The position numbers and the translations under genes were made by a program. From assembly GCA_937996755.1 (NCBI GenBank), contig CALKUS010000302.1, positions 1-60,152 of the forward strand: a stretch of DNA of 60,152 nt, given 5' to 3'. The DNA is from an uncultured Pseudomonadota bacterium (lineage in GTDB: Bacteria > Pseudomonadota > Gammaproteobacteria > Xanthomonadales > Ahniellaceae). Shown piece after piece: positions 8,024 through 16,277 of the stretch (positions within the stretch are counted from its first letter, which is position 1; every line of letters starts with the position of its first letter). Below the pieces are notes generated by a model that searched no databases, was not told where the DNA came from, and saw nothing but the letters and a program-made list of their open reading frames with translations.

Positions 8024-9373
8024 CTAGTCGCAGCGCTGTGCGGTCGCCGCGCGCGCGAGCGGCACCAGGGTCATCGTCTTCGTCCCGTCCGTTCCGACGA
8101 GCGTCGCCGTGGCGCGGTCGCAATCGAGGAAGCGCAGCTCGAGCGTACCCCAGGTCGCGCGCTGGATCGCCGCCGCGTCGAAGTTGTTCCAGCGGCCGTT
8201 CGTTGCGGTCGTCAGGTCCATGCGCAACACCTCGCCGTACGACGGACGACCGACGCGCGTGCCGATCAGGAACAGATTCGCGCCGTTGTCGCGGTGGCCG
8301 TAGAAGAAGACCACCATCAGGTCGCCCGCGAGCCACTGCACTTCCACGCCCTGCCCCGACGTCGTGGTCTCGTACCAGAGCCCCGTGAGCGCGAGCGGGT
8401 TCGTGATCGGGATGGTCGACGCCGTCAGTTGCGCGACCAGGAAATCGCGCGCCTGCGCGTGCACCGAGTCCGGAAAGCCGCCATGCCCCGCGCCGGGCAC
8501 GCGAACGAGTTCGACGGGCACGCCCGCGGCCGCGAGCGCATCGCGCAGCCGCTCGCTCTGCCGGATCGCCACCTGGTTGTCGGCCGTGCCGTGCGCGATC
8601 AGGAACGGCGGATCGCCGTCGTCGACCCAGGTGATCGGGTTCGCCTGCTCCGCCAGCTCGCGAAAGATCGGGAACGGCCGGTTCGGATTGGTCGCGTTCG
8701 CGCGCAGCACGCCGAGGCCCTGCCCCGTCGCGGAAAATCCGATCAGCAACGAGCCCGGCCCGTCCGCCGCGTCGTGGGCGACGATGTTGCCGGGCGGCGT
8801 GGTGACGTCCGGGATCAGCTGCAACAGGTCGGTCGGACCGTAGTAGTCGACGACCGCCTGCACGCGGCTCGAGTACTCGAGGTGATCCAGGCTTCCTTCG
8901 AGCGACGCGACGCCCGCCGACGTGCCGGCGAGCGCGGCGAGGTGGCCGCCGGCCGACGAGCCCCAGGCGCCGATGCGCGTGGTGTCGAGGTTGAAGTCCG
9001 CACCGTGCGCACGCAGGAACCTGATCGCCGCCTTCACGTCGTTGACCTGCGCGGGGAACGTCACGCCTTCCGCGCCGTACTGGCCCGCTTCGGTCGTCAG
9101 GCGATAGTCGATCGACGCGATCGACACGCCGCGGTCGAGCAGCGGCGCGACGAACGGCGGCAGCGTGCGGTCGCCCGTGAGCCAGCCGCCGTCGTGCATC
9201 CAGACCACGACCGGCCGCGGCCCGGCGCCGTTCGCGCGGTAGATGTCCATGCGCAGCGCGCGGCCACCGACCTGCGCAAATGCCTCGTTCGGGTCGGTCG
9301 GCGCCTGCGCCACGACGGCGCACGACCACAGGCAGGCGAGCAGCAGGCAGGCGAAGAAGACGATGCGCGGCAT
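8024..9373 (-). CDS. secreted alpha/beta-hydrolase (BD-FAE/HSL-like esterase) with C-terminal GxWYxxxxSGQG module
   Basis: The 449-residue protein has a signal peptide (MPRIVFFACLLLACLWSCAVVAQA). The alpha/beta-hydrolase domain (residues ~30-310) shows the oxyanion HDGG-type motif VVWMHDGGWLTGD, the nucleophile in IGAWGSSAGGHLAAL, and a C-terminal HG...GAGHGGF histidine. This is typical of carboxylesterases related to feruloyl esterases. The last ~130 residues (LTGLWYETTTSGQGVEVQWLAGDLMVVFFYG) form a separate module shared with the secreted protein at 1734-2546. GGAG sits 8 bases before the ATG at 9373, which favours this start over the ATG six bases upstream. The substrate is unknown. Confidence 0.88.
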   Translation of the reverse strand: MPRIVFFACLLLACLWSCAVVAQAPTDPNEAFAQVGGRALRMDIYRANGAGPRPVVVWMHDGGWLTGDRTLPPFVAPLLDRGVSIASIDYRLTTEAGQYGAEGVTFPAQVNDVKAAIRFLRAHGADFNLDTTRIGAWGSSAGGHLAALAGTSAGVASLEGSLDHLEYSSRVQAVVDYYGPTDLLQLIPDVTTPPGNIVAHDAADGPGSLLIGFSATGQGLGVLRANATNPNRPFPIFRELAEQANPITWVDDGDPPFLIAHGTADNQVAIRQSERLRDALAAAGVPVELVRVPGAGHGGFPDSVHAQARDFLVAQLTASTIPITNPLALTGLWYETTTSGQGVEVQWLAGDLMVVFFYGHRDNGANLFLIGTRVGRPSYGEVLRMDLTTATNGRWNNFDAAAIQRATWGTLELRFLDCDRATATLVGTDGTKTMTLVPLARAATAQRCD

Positions 9374-9572
9374 GGGCATGGCTCCGTGGCTGGGAGCGGA
9401 CGCTATCGCCCACGCGCCGGGCGTAGTCCTGAGATTTTCATGAGACGCGGGTGAGATTCGCCGCGAGGCCGTGCGCAGCGCGTCCCGGACGTTGCCGAAC
9501 TTTCGCTTTCGCGCGCTGGCGCCGCCGCGCGCGCCTGCGGCATAGTCGCTGCCGTCGTCGTCGGTCGCGCGC

Positions 9573-11681
9573 ATGTCCGGACTCCCCCGCCACGTCGTCC
9601 AGCTCGGGCCGTTTCGCATGGATTTCGGCGGCCTCGAGCTCGCGTGCGACGCTCGCACGACGCGGCTGACGCCGAAGGCAGCGACCGTCCTCCACCTGCT
9701 CGCTGCGCGCGCCGGCGAGACCGTGAGCCGCAACGAGATCCTCGATGCGGCGTGGCCGGCCGGGCCGGCGTCCGACGAAGCGCTGACGCAGGTGATCGCG
9801 GAGTTGCGCCGCGCGTTCGCGGACGACGCGCGCGAAGCGCGCTGGATCGCGACCATCCCGAGGCTGGGATACCGCTGGGTCGGGCCCGCGCCGGTCGCAC
9901 CGTCGCCACCGGTCGCGACGCCGACCGCGCCTGCGGATGGTGCAGCGGCGCCCCTTCCGCGCCGGCCGGCTGCGCTCGTCACCGGGATCATCGTCGTGTC
10001 GCTCGTCGTCGCGACCATCGCATTCGCCTGGCGCCGCGACGCACGACCGGTGCTGGCGCACGTGCGCCCCGTGACGGCCGAACCCGGGCTGGAGCGCGAT
10101 CCCGCGCTGTCGGCCGACGGCAAGCGCATCGCGTACGTGCAGGGCAGCGGCGACGCTGCGGAACTGCGCGTGCGCACGCTGGACGACGGGCACTTCACCC
10201 TGGTCCCGCTCGCCGGCAGCGGGCGCCCCGCCGGTCCCGCGTGGTCGCCCGATGGCATGGCACTCGCGTTCCTCTGGATCGACGGCAAGCGCTGCGAGCT
10301 CCGTCGCGTCACGTTGGCCGACGGACGCGTCGACGCGATCGCGGACGGCTGCCCCGCGTCGTTGCCGGGCGACGTCGACTGGTCGCCCGACGGACACGCG
10401 ATCCTGTTCGCGCGGTTCGCGGGCGACGACGCGACGCTCGCGAAGCGCGGCATCGCGATCCATCGCGTGGCGCCGGACGGCACCGGGCTCACGCGCGTCA
10501 GCGACGCGCACCGCTGGCTCGTCGCGGACGGCCACCCGCGCTTTTCGCGCGACGGCAAGCGCTTCGCGTTCGTGCGCGACGGCGAGGGCCGGCGCGTGAT
10601 CGTCGTCGCGTCCGTCGAAGGCGACGACGAGCGCGAAGTGTCGTTCGCGCGCTGGCCGTACCGGGTGGCGTGGGCCGGGGAAGATGCGCTGCTGGTGGCC
10701 GCACACGGCCGGCAGCCCGCGGAGCTGTGGCACGTCGATCTCGCCGCGGGCGATCGCGCGACGTCGCTGTCGGATTCCGCGGGGCCGGGCCTCTCGGCGG
10801 CACGCGATGGCAGCGTGTTCGCCTGGGAGCAGCGCACGGTGGACGACAATATCTGGCGCCTCGCACTCGACGATCGCGACGCGCAGCCGGTCGCAGTGAC
10901 GCGCGGCTCGCGCTCCGAGCTGGTTCCGCGCCTGTCGCCCGACGGCGGCACGCTCGCGTTCCTGGGCGACGACGACGGCGCGTTCGAAGTGACGCTGCTC
11001 GACCTCGCCGCGGGAACGACGCGCCGCATCACGCGGTTCGCTCCCCGTGCGCCCGTCGACCTGCGCTGGGCGCCGAGTGGCCGCTGGCTGGCGGTCGTGC
11101 TCGGCACGGCCGAAGGCAGGCGCGCCGCGATCGTCGCGCGCGACGGCACGCCGATCGCGATACCCGCCCCGCTGTCGCAATGGCGCGTCGCGCAGGTCGA
11201 ATGGACGCCGGACGAAGCGTCGCTGCTGGCCACCGTCGAGTCCGACGGCCGCCGTACGCTGCATCGCCTGCCGTTCCCCGCACTCGACCGCGACGAGCTC
11301 GTGGCCGACCCGTCGGTGGGCGCATTCGCGGCCGAACGCGACGCGGTCTACGTGCGGCGCGCGCGCAGCAACTCCCTCGAGCGTGTCGCCGGCGACGCGA
11401 GCCTCGTGCGCGCCGGCGACATCGAACTGCAGGCGTCGCCGGCCGATCAATGGCTGCTGCGCGACGGCGTGCTCGCGGAGCTGGTGCAGTCCGGCGACGG
11501 CGCCCAGGCGCGGCTCTCGTTCGGTGTCCCGGGTGCGCCGGCAGGCCCGCGCGTGCTGTCGCTCGCGGCGCCCGAACCGCCGATCGGCCGCGGCTTCGAC
11601 CTCGGCGCCGGCGCGGTCTGGTTCGCCCGCCGCGACCTGGATCGCGTGGACCTGGTGGCGGCCAGCCTGGTTCCGCGCTGA
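9573..11681 (+). CDS. CadC/ToxR-like membrane-bound winged-helix protein with TolB-type beta-propeller
   Basis: The 702-residue protein begins with an OmpR/PhoB-type winged-helix DNA-binding domain (residues ~8-103: LGPFRMDFGGLELACD...RLTPKAATVLHLLAAR...WIATIPRLGYRWVG). A Pro/Ala linker and one transmembrane helix (~134-152, ALVTGIIVVSLVVATIAFAW) follow. The remaining ~540 residues are WD40-like/TolB propeller repeats (DPALSADGKRIAYV, GPAWSPDGMALAFL, DVDWSPDGHAILFA, HPRFSRDGKRFAFV, VPRLSPDGGTLAFL). The architecture places the sensor propeller in the periplasm and the DNA-binding domain in the cytoplasm, as in CadC. Targets are unknown. It is divergent from the secreted esterase gene (199 bases between). 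Confidence 0.9.
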   Translation: MSGLPRHVVQLGPFRMDFGGLELACDARTTRLTPKAATVLHLLAARAGETVSRNEILDAAWPAGPASDEALTQVIAELRRAFADDAREARWIATIPRLGYRWVGPAPVAPSPPVATPTAPADGAAAPLPRRPAALVTGIIVVSLVVATIAFAWRRDARPVLAHVRPVTAEPGLERDPALSADGKRIAYVQGSGDAAELRVRTLDDGHFTLVPLAGSGRPAGPAWSPDGMALAFLWIDGKRCELRRVTLADGRVDAIADGCPASLPGDVDWSPDGHAILFARFAGDDATLAKRGIAIHRVAPDGTGLTRVSDAHRWLVADGHPRFSRDGKRFAFVRDGEGRRVIVVASVEGDDEREVSFARWPYRVAWAGEDALLVAAHGRQPAELWHVDLAAGDRATSLSDSAGPGLSAARDGSVFAWEQRTVDDNIWRLALDDRDAQPVAVTRGSRSELVPRLSPDGGTLAFLGDDDGAFEVTLLDLAAGTTRRITRFAPRAPVDLRWAPSGRWLAVVLGTAEGRRAAIVARDGTPIAIPAPLSQWRVAQVEWTPDEASLLATVESDGRRTLHRLPFPALDRDELVADPSVGAFAAERDAVYVRRARSNSLERVAGDASLVRAGDIELQASPADQWLLRDGVLAELVQSGDGAQARLSFGVPGAPAGPRVLSLAAPEPPIGRGFDLGAGAVWFARRDLDRVDLVAASLVPR

Positions 11682-11785
11682 AGCGCGCTGTCCGGTCCCG
11701 GCGGCCGGGTGCGTAGATACCCGCGCAGGCGCCATTGCGCCCGCGGCACCGGCGCGCCCGGTGCCGTCCAGCCGGGGAAACTCAG

Positions 11786-12622
11786 ATGGCCACTTGCACG
11801 TCGCTCGCCGCGTTCGCGTTCCTGATCGCCGTCGCCGCGCCCGCACCCGCGGCCGATACCGCCAGCGGCAGCGTCAAGCTGGGCAAGGCCGACTGGAAGG
11901 TCGCCGACGGCATCGCCTACCAGGACGACGACGAGATCGAGGTGGTGTTCTCCGACCGGGCGTTCGACAAGGCCGACTTCCGCAAGGACGGCAAGGTCGA
12001 CACGTTCGACGTGATGGGCCACGAGGGCAACACGCTCGCGATCAACGTCGATGCGGACGGCCCCACGATGTGCCTCGACGTGAGCACGCGCACCGCGGAC
12101 TCGCAGATGAGCGGCAGCTCGTGCAACAGCGCGTTCCCGCCCGCGATCACGATCTCGTCGCGAACCGACACGCGCATCGCCGGCAGCATGGATTACACCG
12201 GCGACGACGGCGACAAGGTGAAGCTCGCGTTCGACTTGCCCATCGAATCGGGTGGCGGCGCCGCAGGGACCGCGACCGCGCCGAAGGGCGAAGCGCTCCC
12301 CGCCAACGGCGGCGAGCCGGGCAAGGCCGTGGTCGCGCACTTCGCGGCCGTGAACTCGGGCGACTGGGCGAAGCTCAAGTCCGTCTCGCACCCCGAGCGC
12401 CGCAAGCAGATGGAAGCGTCCGAGAAGGACGGCTCGTACAAGGAGATGTTCGGCTTCCTGCAGGCGATGTCGCCGAAGAACCCGAAGGTCACCGGCGGCC
12501 GCCTCGTCGACCCCGACAACGCGCAGGTCGACTACACCGCCGACGGCGGCGAGAAGGGCACGGCGGAAGTCGTGCGCTTCGAGGGCAAGTGGTACGTCAT
12601 GGGCACCACGTCGAACGGTTGA
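11786..12622 (+). CDS. exported protein, related in part to the following lipoprotein
   Basis: The 278-residue product has a signal peptide (MATCTSLAAFAFLIAVAAPAPAA) and an acidic mature part. Residues ~170-278 contain LPANGGEPGKAVVAHFAAVNSGDWAKLKSVSHPERRKQME, which closely parallels MPADGGEPAEAYLETAAAMRAGDIDKLVKLMPPERAKMIE in the next gene. The two are therefore homologous over a domain of about 100 residues. The domain resembles the small cone-shaped SnoaL/DUF4878 fold in its length and its ending (VVRFEGKWYV), but this is a guess. The ATG at 11786 follows GGGGAAACTCAG. The next gene starts 13 bases after this stop, so they form an operon. Confidence 0.72.
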   Translation: MATCTSLAAFAFLIAVAAPAPAADTASGSVKLGKADWKVADGIAYQDDDEIEVVFSDRAFDKADFRKDGKVDTFDVMGHEGNTLAINVDADGPTMCLDVSTRTADSQMSGSSCNSAFPPAITISSRTDTRIAGSMDYTGDDGDKVKLAFDLPIESGGGAAGTATAPKGEALPANGGEPGKAVVAHFAAVNSGDWAKLKSVSHPERRKQMEASEKDGSYKEMFGFLQAMSPKNPKVTGGRLVDPDNAQVDYTADGGEKGTAEVVRFEGKWYVMGTTSNG

Positions 12623-12635
12623 GGAGGATAGGACC

Positions 12636-14084
12636 ATGCTCACCCGATCCGTCACGCGCCAGACCATCCGCTTCGCCGGCGCCCTCGCGTTGCTCGGCGT
12701 GCTCGCGATCGCCGCGTGCAACCGCGCGCCGACGCCGCCCGAGAAGCTGGCGATCGCGCCTGCCGTGCCCGGCACCGCGAGCGGGTTCGTCGTGCTGAAG
12801 CAGGACAAGGACGCGGACCGCAACCAGGAAGCGTCGGACAACCGCTTCGTGCCGACCGTCGCGTACGCGTTCATCGACCGCAGCTCGCCCGAGTATTACG
12901 ACGTCGTGCTGCTCGACAAGCCGCTCGACAACCTGGCGATCGCGACCGCGAGCGATCCGTCGGAACCGATCGAGGCGGCGCTGCGCGCCGGCGCGAACGG
13001 CGCGTGGATCATGTTCGACGGCGAAGGCGGGATTACCGGCAGCTTCCGCCTGCATGCGAACGGCAAGAGCGTCCAGTTCGGCGGCAGCGGCTCCGGCCAG
13101 GTGCGCGGCGTGAAGCGCGAAGGCAACCGCCTGACCGGCCACGTGCACTACTTCAGCTCGTTCTTCGCCGACCACATGGCGATCGACGCGGCGTTCGACG
13201 CGCCGCTCATCATGGCGCTCGAAGGCAAGCCGATGCCCGCCGACGGCGGCGAGCCCGCCGAGGCCTATCTCGAGACGGCCGCGGCGATGCGCGCCGGCGA
13301 CATCGACAAGCTGGTCAAGCTGATGCCGCCCGAGCGGGCGAAGATGATCGAAGCCGAGCGCGGCAAGCCCGACTTCGCTGCGAACGTCGAAATGCTGAAG
13401 GCGATGGCGCCGCCCGCCGACGTGCAGGTCACGGGCGGCACGTCGTACGGCGAGCGCGTCGTGCTGAACACCAAGGGCACGGAAGGCGGCAAGCCGTTCA
13501 CCGGCACGGTCGAGATGGAATGGCAGGCCGGCGCGTGGCGAGTGGGCAACTCGCGCCAGCGCATGGGCGGCGAGGAGCCTGCGAACGCGGACGCGCCGAA
13601 GGAGCCGAAGGCGGACAAGCCGTCGCCGGCCGACCTCGTGCCGGTGCTCGTGGACGACGGCGTCGCCGGCAAGGGCTTCCAGAACGGCGACGCCACGTTC
13701 GCGCCGACGAGCGGATTCGTCGTGAACATGCCGGCCGACTACGGCGAGAACCGCATGATCATGATGCTGGCCGAAGTTCCGCTCGAGCCGAAGCACGCGT
13801 CCGCGCTCTGGGACGAGAAGCAGCCGTTCGAGTCGCTGTTCGCGGGCAACAAGGCCGCGCCTTCGCTCTGGCTCAACCTCTCGCGCGACGAGCGCGGCGA
13901 AGTCAGCGTCGACAAGGCCTACTTCGTCGACACCGAAGGCAGCACCGAGGACACGTACGTCGGCTTCAACGCGATCGAGAGCGGCGGCAAGCTGCTCGGC
14001 ACGCTGTCGCAGTCGGGCAGCCGCAACGACGTCGAATACAACGGCCTCGCGCGCTTCAACCTGCCGGTTGGCGCTGCGCCGTAG
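12636..14084 (+). CDS. lipoprotein with domain shared with the upstream exported protein
   Basis: The 482-residue product carries a lipoprotein signal (residues ~14-28, ALALLGVLAIAAC, with C28 as the lipidation site). The mature protein contains a ~100-residue segment (around residues 200-305) homologous to the C-terminal part of the protein at 11786-12622. An Ala/Lys/Pro-rich linker (EEPANADAPKEPKADKPSP) precedes a second domain of ~150 residues with no recognised family. D/E-rich sequence and periplasmic location suggest a surface or periplasmic binding role. GGAGGA lies upstream of the ATG. No enzyme motif is visible. Confidence 0.72.
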   Translation: MLTRSVTRQTIRFAGALALLGVLAIAACNRAPTPPEKLAIAPAVPGTASGFVVLKQDKDADRNQEASDNRFVPTVAYAFIDRSSPEYYDVVLLDKPLDNLAIATASDPSEPIEAALRAGANGAWIMFDGEGGITGSFRLHANGKSVQFGGSGSGQVRGVKREGNRLTGHVHYFSSFFADHMAIDAAFDAPLIMALEGKPMPADGGEPAEAYLETAAAMRAGDIDKLVKLMPPERAKMIEAERGKPDFAANVEMLKAMAPPADVQVTGGTSYGERVVLNTKGTEGGKPFTGTVEMEWQAGAWRVGNSRQRMGGEEPANADAPKEPKADKPSPADLVPVLVDDGVAGKGFQNGDATFAPTSGFVVNMPADYGENRMIMMLAEVPLEPKHASALWDEKQPFESLFAGNKAAPSLWLNLSRDERGEVSVDKAYFVDTEGSTEDTYVGFNAIESGGKLLGTLSQSGSRNDVEYNGLARFNLPVGAAP

Positions 14085-14182
14085 GGCACGCGCAACCTCC
14101 ACCAGTTACGGCGACGCATCCCCCTCGTCGCCTGCGGCGAGATCGATCGGGAAGGTCGATCTCGCCGCATCTATCCCCCTTT

Positions 14183-14270
14183 GTCATTCCCGCGAAAGCG
14201 GGAATCCATGTTGATCTTCGCTCTGCACGTACGTTGTACGGCAATGGATTCCCGCCTTCGCGGGAATGAC
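14183..14270. repeat. REP-like inverted pair (GTCATTCCCGCG family)
   Basis: GTCATTCCCGCGAAAGCGGG... at 14183 and its inverted counterpart ending ...CGGGAATGAC at 14270 flank a spacer of roughly 36 bases. Each arm is itself a hairpin (CCCGC-GAAA-GCGGG and CCCGCCTTCGCGGG). Together the arms can fold into one long stem. This is a widespread proteobacterial extragenic palindrome. It lies between convergent genes (12636-14084 plus, 14281-14748 minus) and could terminate both. Confidence 0.8.
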
Positions 14271-14280
14271 GAGAGTGGAG

Positions 14281-14748
14281 TCAGGCCGGCCACTTGAGGA
14301 TCATCATCGCGAACGCGACCCACAGCGGCGCGGTGCTGACCCAGCCCCAGGCGTGCCAGCGCTTCAGCATGCCGTCGAGCTGCGCGTGGTCCACGTTGGC
14401 ACCGTTTGCGACTGCGACGATCTTCTTCTGCAGCGGGCCGAGCACGGCACCGAACACGGCGCCCGACGCGAGGAACAGCATGGCGGACCAGAAGATCCAC
14501 GGCGTGCCCATCACCCTCAGGCCGCCGGTGAGCGCCGCCGCCGTGCCCGCGATGAGGATCAGGAACACGCCCGGTATCGTGAACCAGCGGTCGCTGCGCA
14601 CGACGCCGTGCATCGCATGGCCGATCAGCTTCGCGTCGCGCGTGCGCTCCGCGTGCTTCACCCACCAGAGGCCCAGCGTAACGTTGCCGAGGAACAGCAC
14701 GACCGCAGCAAGGTGGAACAGCTTGAGCAGCGCGTAGCTCGTGATCAT
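14281..14748 (-). CDS. DUF2269-like integral membrane protein
   Basis: The 155-residue protein is strongly hydrophobic, with about four membrane helices (ALLKLFHLAAVVLFLGNVTLGLWW; FTIPGVFLILIAGTAAALTGG; WIFWSAMLFLASGAVFGAVLGPL; WGWVSTAPLWVAFAMMILKW). The HLAAVVLFLGNVTLGLWWVKHAE start and LIGHAMHGVVRSDRWFTIPG are typical of the DUF2269 group of predicted integral membrane proteins. Histidines H12, H32 and H44 could be heme or proton-related but no function is established. It lies alone on the minus strand. Confidence 0.75.
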   Translation of the reverse strand: MITSYALLKLFHLAAVVLFLGNVTLGLWWVKHAERTRDAKLIGHAMHGVVRSDRWFTIPGVFLILIAGTAAALTGGLRVMGTPWIFWSAMLFLASGAVFGAVLGPLQKKIVAVANGANVDHAQLDGMLKRWHAWGWVSTAPLWVAFAMMILKWPA

Positions 14749-14869
14749 GGCGCGATCCTCCCCGCGAGTGGAGGGCAGCGTAAGGGACGAAGCGTCGCGC
14801 GCGCGAGGTGCCCATCGTCACCACCTGCGTGGTGCGCCGTTCGAGGGCCGGGAATCTCCGCAACTCGCG

Positions 14870-15256
14870 CTATCGCGGATCCGGCACCAGGACCGAGAGG
14901 ATGTTGCCCGACGGATCGCGGAACCACGCGATGTCCGGGCCGCCGTTGCCGCGCGAGACGCCCTTGCCGTCGGTCCTGATGTCGCTGCGGTCGTAGCGCT
15001 CGAACTTCACGCCCTTGTCGCGCAGTTCGTCGACGGCGCGGTCGATGTCGTCGACGGGAAAGTTGAGCACCGTGAACGCGGCGGGCTCGTGGTCGGGCTT
15101 CGGGTAGACGAGCACCTTTGCGCCGTTGGCGGCACCGAGCTCGAGCGTGCCCATCTCGCCGTCGGCGACGGCCAGGCCGAGCGTGTCGCGATAGAACGTG
15201 CGCGCGACGTCGATGTCGCGCACGGCGAAGCTGGAGAACGCGTGGTCGAGTTTCAT
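14870..15256 (-). CDS. glyoxalase/bleomycin-resistance (VOC) family protein
   Basis: The 128-residue protein starts MKLDHAFSSFAVRDIDVARTFYRDTLGL, the canonical VOC opening. It ends DIAWFRDPSGNILSVLVPDP, the canonical VOC closing. These proteins bind a divalent metal in a beta-alpha-beta-beta-beta barrel and act as lyases, dioxygenases or binding proteins; no specific substrate can be given. An upstream in-frame ATG (15280) would add eight residues that do not fit the family start, so 15256 is chosen. Confidence 0.88.
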   Translation of the reverse strand: MKLDHAFSSFAVRDIDVARTFYRDTLGLAVADGEMGTLELGAANGAKVLVYPKPDHEPAAFTVLNFPVDDIDRAVDELRDKGVKFERYDRSDIRTDGKGVSRGNGGPDIAWFRDPSGNILSVLVPDPR

Positions 15257-15290
15257 CGGCGGCTCCGGGGTCCAGAGCACCCCACCCTAG

Positions 15291-15316
15291 CCCTCCCCTG
15301 CAGTCGCAGGGGAGGG
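15291..15316. repeat. single REP-like hairpin (CCCTCCCCTGC family)
   Basis: A perfect 11-bp stem (CCCTCCCCTGC / GCAGGGGAGGG) closes a 4-base AGTC loop. Its CACCCTAG-type left flank corresponds to the tail of the 7893-7993 repeats, so all three copies belong to one family. It lies between the deacetylase and VOC genes, both on the minus strand. Confidence 0.75.
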
Positions 15317-15338
15317 AAGTAACCACGATTTGCGCTGG

Positions 15339-16277
15339 CTACTCGGAATCGACGCCCGCGAGGTCCATGATCCAGCGCGGGACTTCCGGCTCGCCTTCGT
15401 AGAACGTGCGCGGCTTGCCTTCGGCCATCGCCCAGCGGTGCATCCACGAGATGCCGGCGCCGCCGCGATAGCCGTCCGCGTGCGCGTAGGCGGGATCCGC
15501 GACGGCGGACTCGAGCGTCACGAACTCGTAGCCGCGCTTGCGCAACCGCGCGAACAGCGCGGGCAGCGCATCGGCGTTCAGCGCGCTCGCGTGGCACAGC
15601 AGCACCTGCGCGATCTCGCGGCCGAACAGGCGCTTCGACTGCTGCTCGTAGTACGCGACCTTCTCGTCCATGTACGCGACGTAGTCGTCGCGCAGCCTTC
15701 GCGCGAGCGCGGCATCGTTCGCATTCAGTGCGTGCACGTACGCGCGCGCGTAGATCCAGTCGCCGTTGTCGACCGTGACGGGCGCGACGCGGTAACCGTG
15801 CGCCTCGAGCCACGCCGCGAGCGTCGCGCGATCGGCATCATCGCGGCCGGCCTGCAGGAACGGGTGGCGGAACCACGCTTCGTTGCGGCCACGCTCGCGC
15901 AGGAGCGCGCCGGTCACTTCGTCGCCGCGATCGATCGCAGCGAGGTAGTCCGCGATCGGCGTGGCATGCATGCCGACGTGGCCGTACGTGTGGTTGCCGA
16001 GTTCGATGCCGGCGTCGAGCCAGCGTTCGAGCATCGTGACGCGGCGTCGATCGCGCCGTCCGTCGCGCTCGAGCTTGTCCTCGTTGACGAAGCCGATCGC
16101 GTGCGCGGGTGCGAGCGTCGCGACGAGCCGGTCGAAACGCTCGTCGACGACGTCCTGCGGCGTCAGTGCAAACTCGACCCAGGGCAGGTCGTCGACCGTG
16201 ATCGCGATGCGCCGCGGCTCGGCCGCAGCGCAGAGCAGCGGCGCCGCGAGCAGCAGCGCCGCGATCGCGCGGCGCAT
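15339..16277 (-). CDS. secreted polysaccharide deacetylase (NodB/CE4-like)
   Basis: The 312-residue protein has a signal peptide (MRRAIAALLLAAPLLCAAA). The CE4 catalytic and metal-binding motifs are visible: ITVDDLP (D29, D30) and H96-x-x-x-H100 in LGNHTYGH, followed by FRHPFLQAG (the arginine motif 3). LLCHASALNADALPALFARLRKRGYEFVTLE is motif 5. The substrate is probably an N- or O-acetylated glycan in the envelope or environment. The ATG overlaps the stop of the upstream amidohydrolase gene by one base (TGATG), so translation is coupled. The gene order suggests shared function, but no common substrate is evident. Confidence 0.88.
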   Translation of the reverse strand: MRRAIAALLLAAPLLCAAAEPRRIAITVDDLPWVEFALTPQDVVDERFDRLVATLAPAHAIGFVNEDKLERDGRRDRRRVTMLERWLDAGIELGNHTYGHVGMHATPIADYLAAIDRGDEVTGALLRERGRNEAWFRHPFLQAGRDDADRATLAAWLEAHGYRVAPVTVDNGDWIYARAYVHALNANDAALARRLRDDYVAYMDEKVAYYEQQSKRLFGREIAQVLLCHASALNADALPALFARLRKRGYEFVTLESAVADPAYAHADGYRGGAGISWMHRWAMAEGKPRTFYEGEPEVPRWIMDLAGVDSE

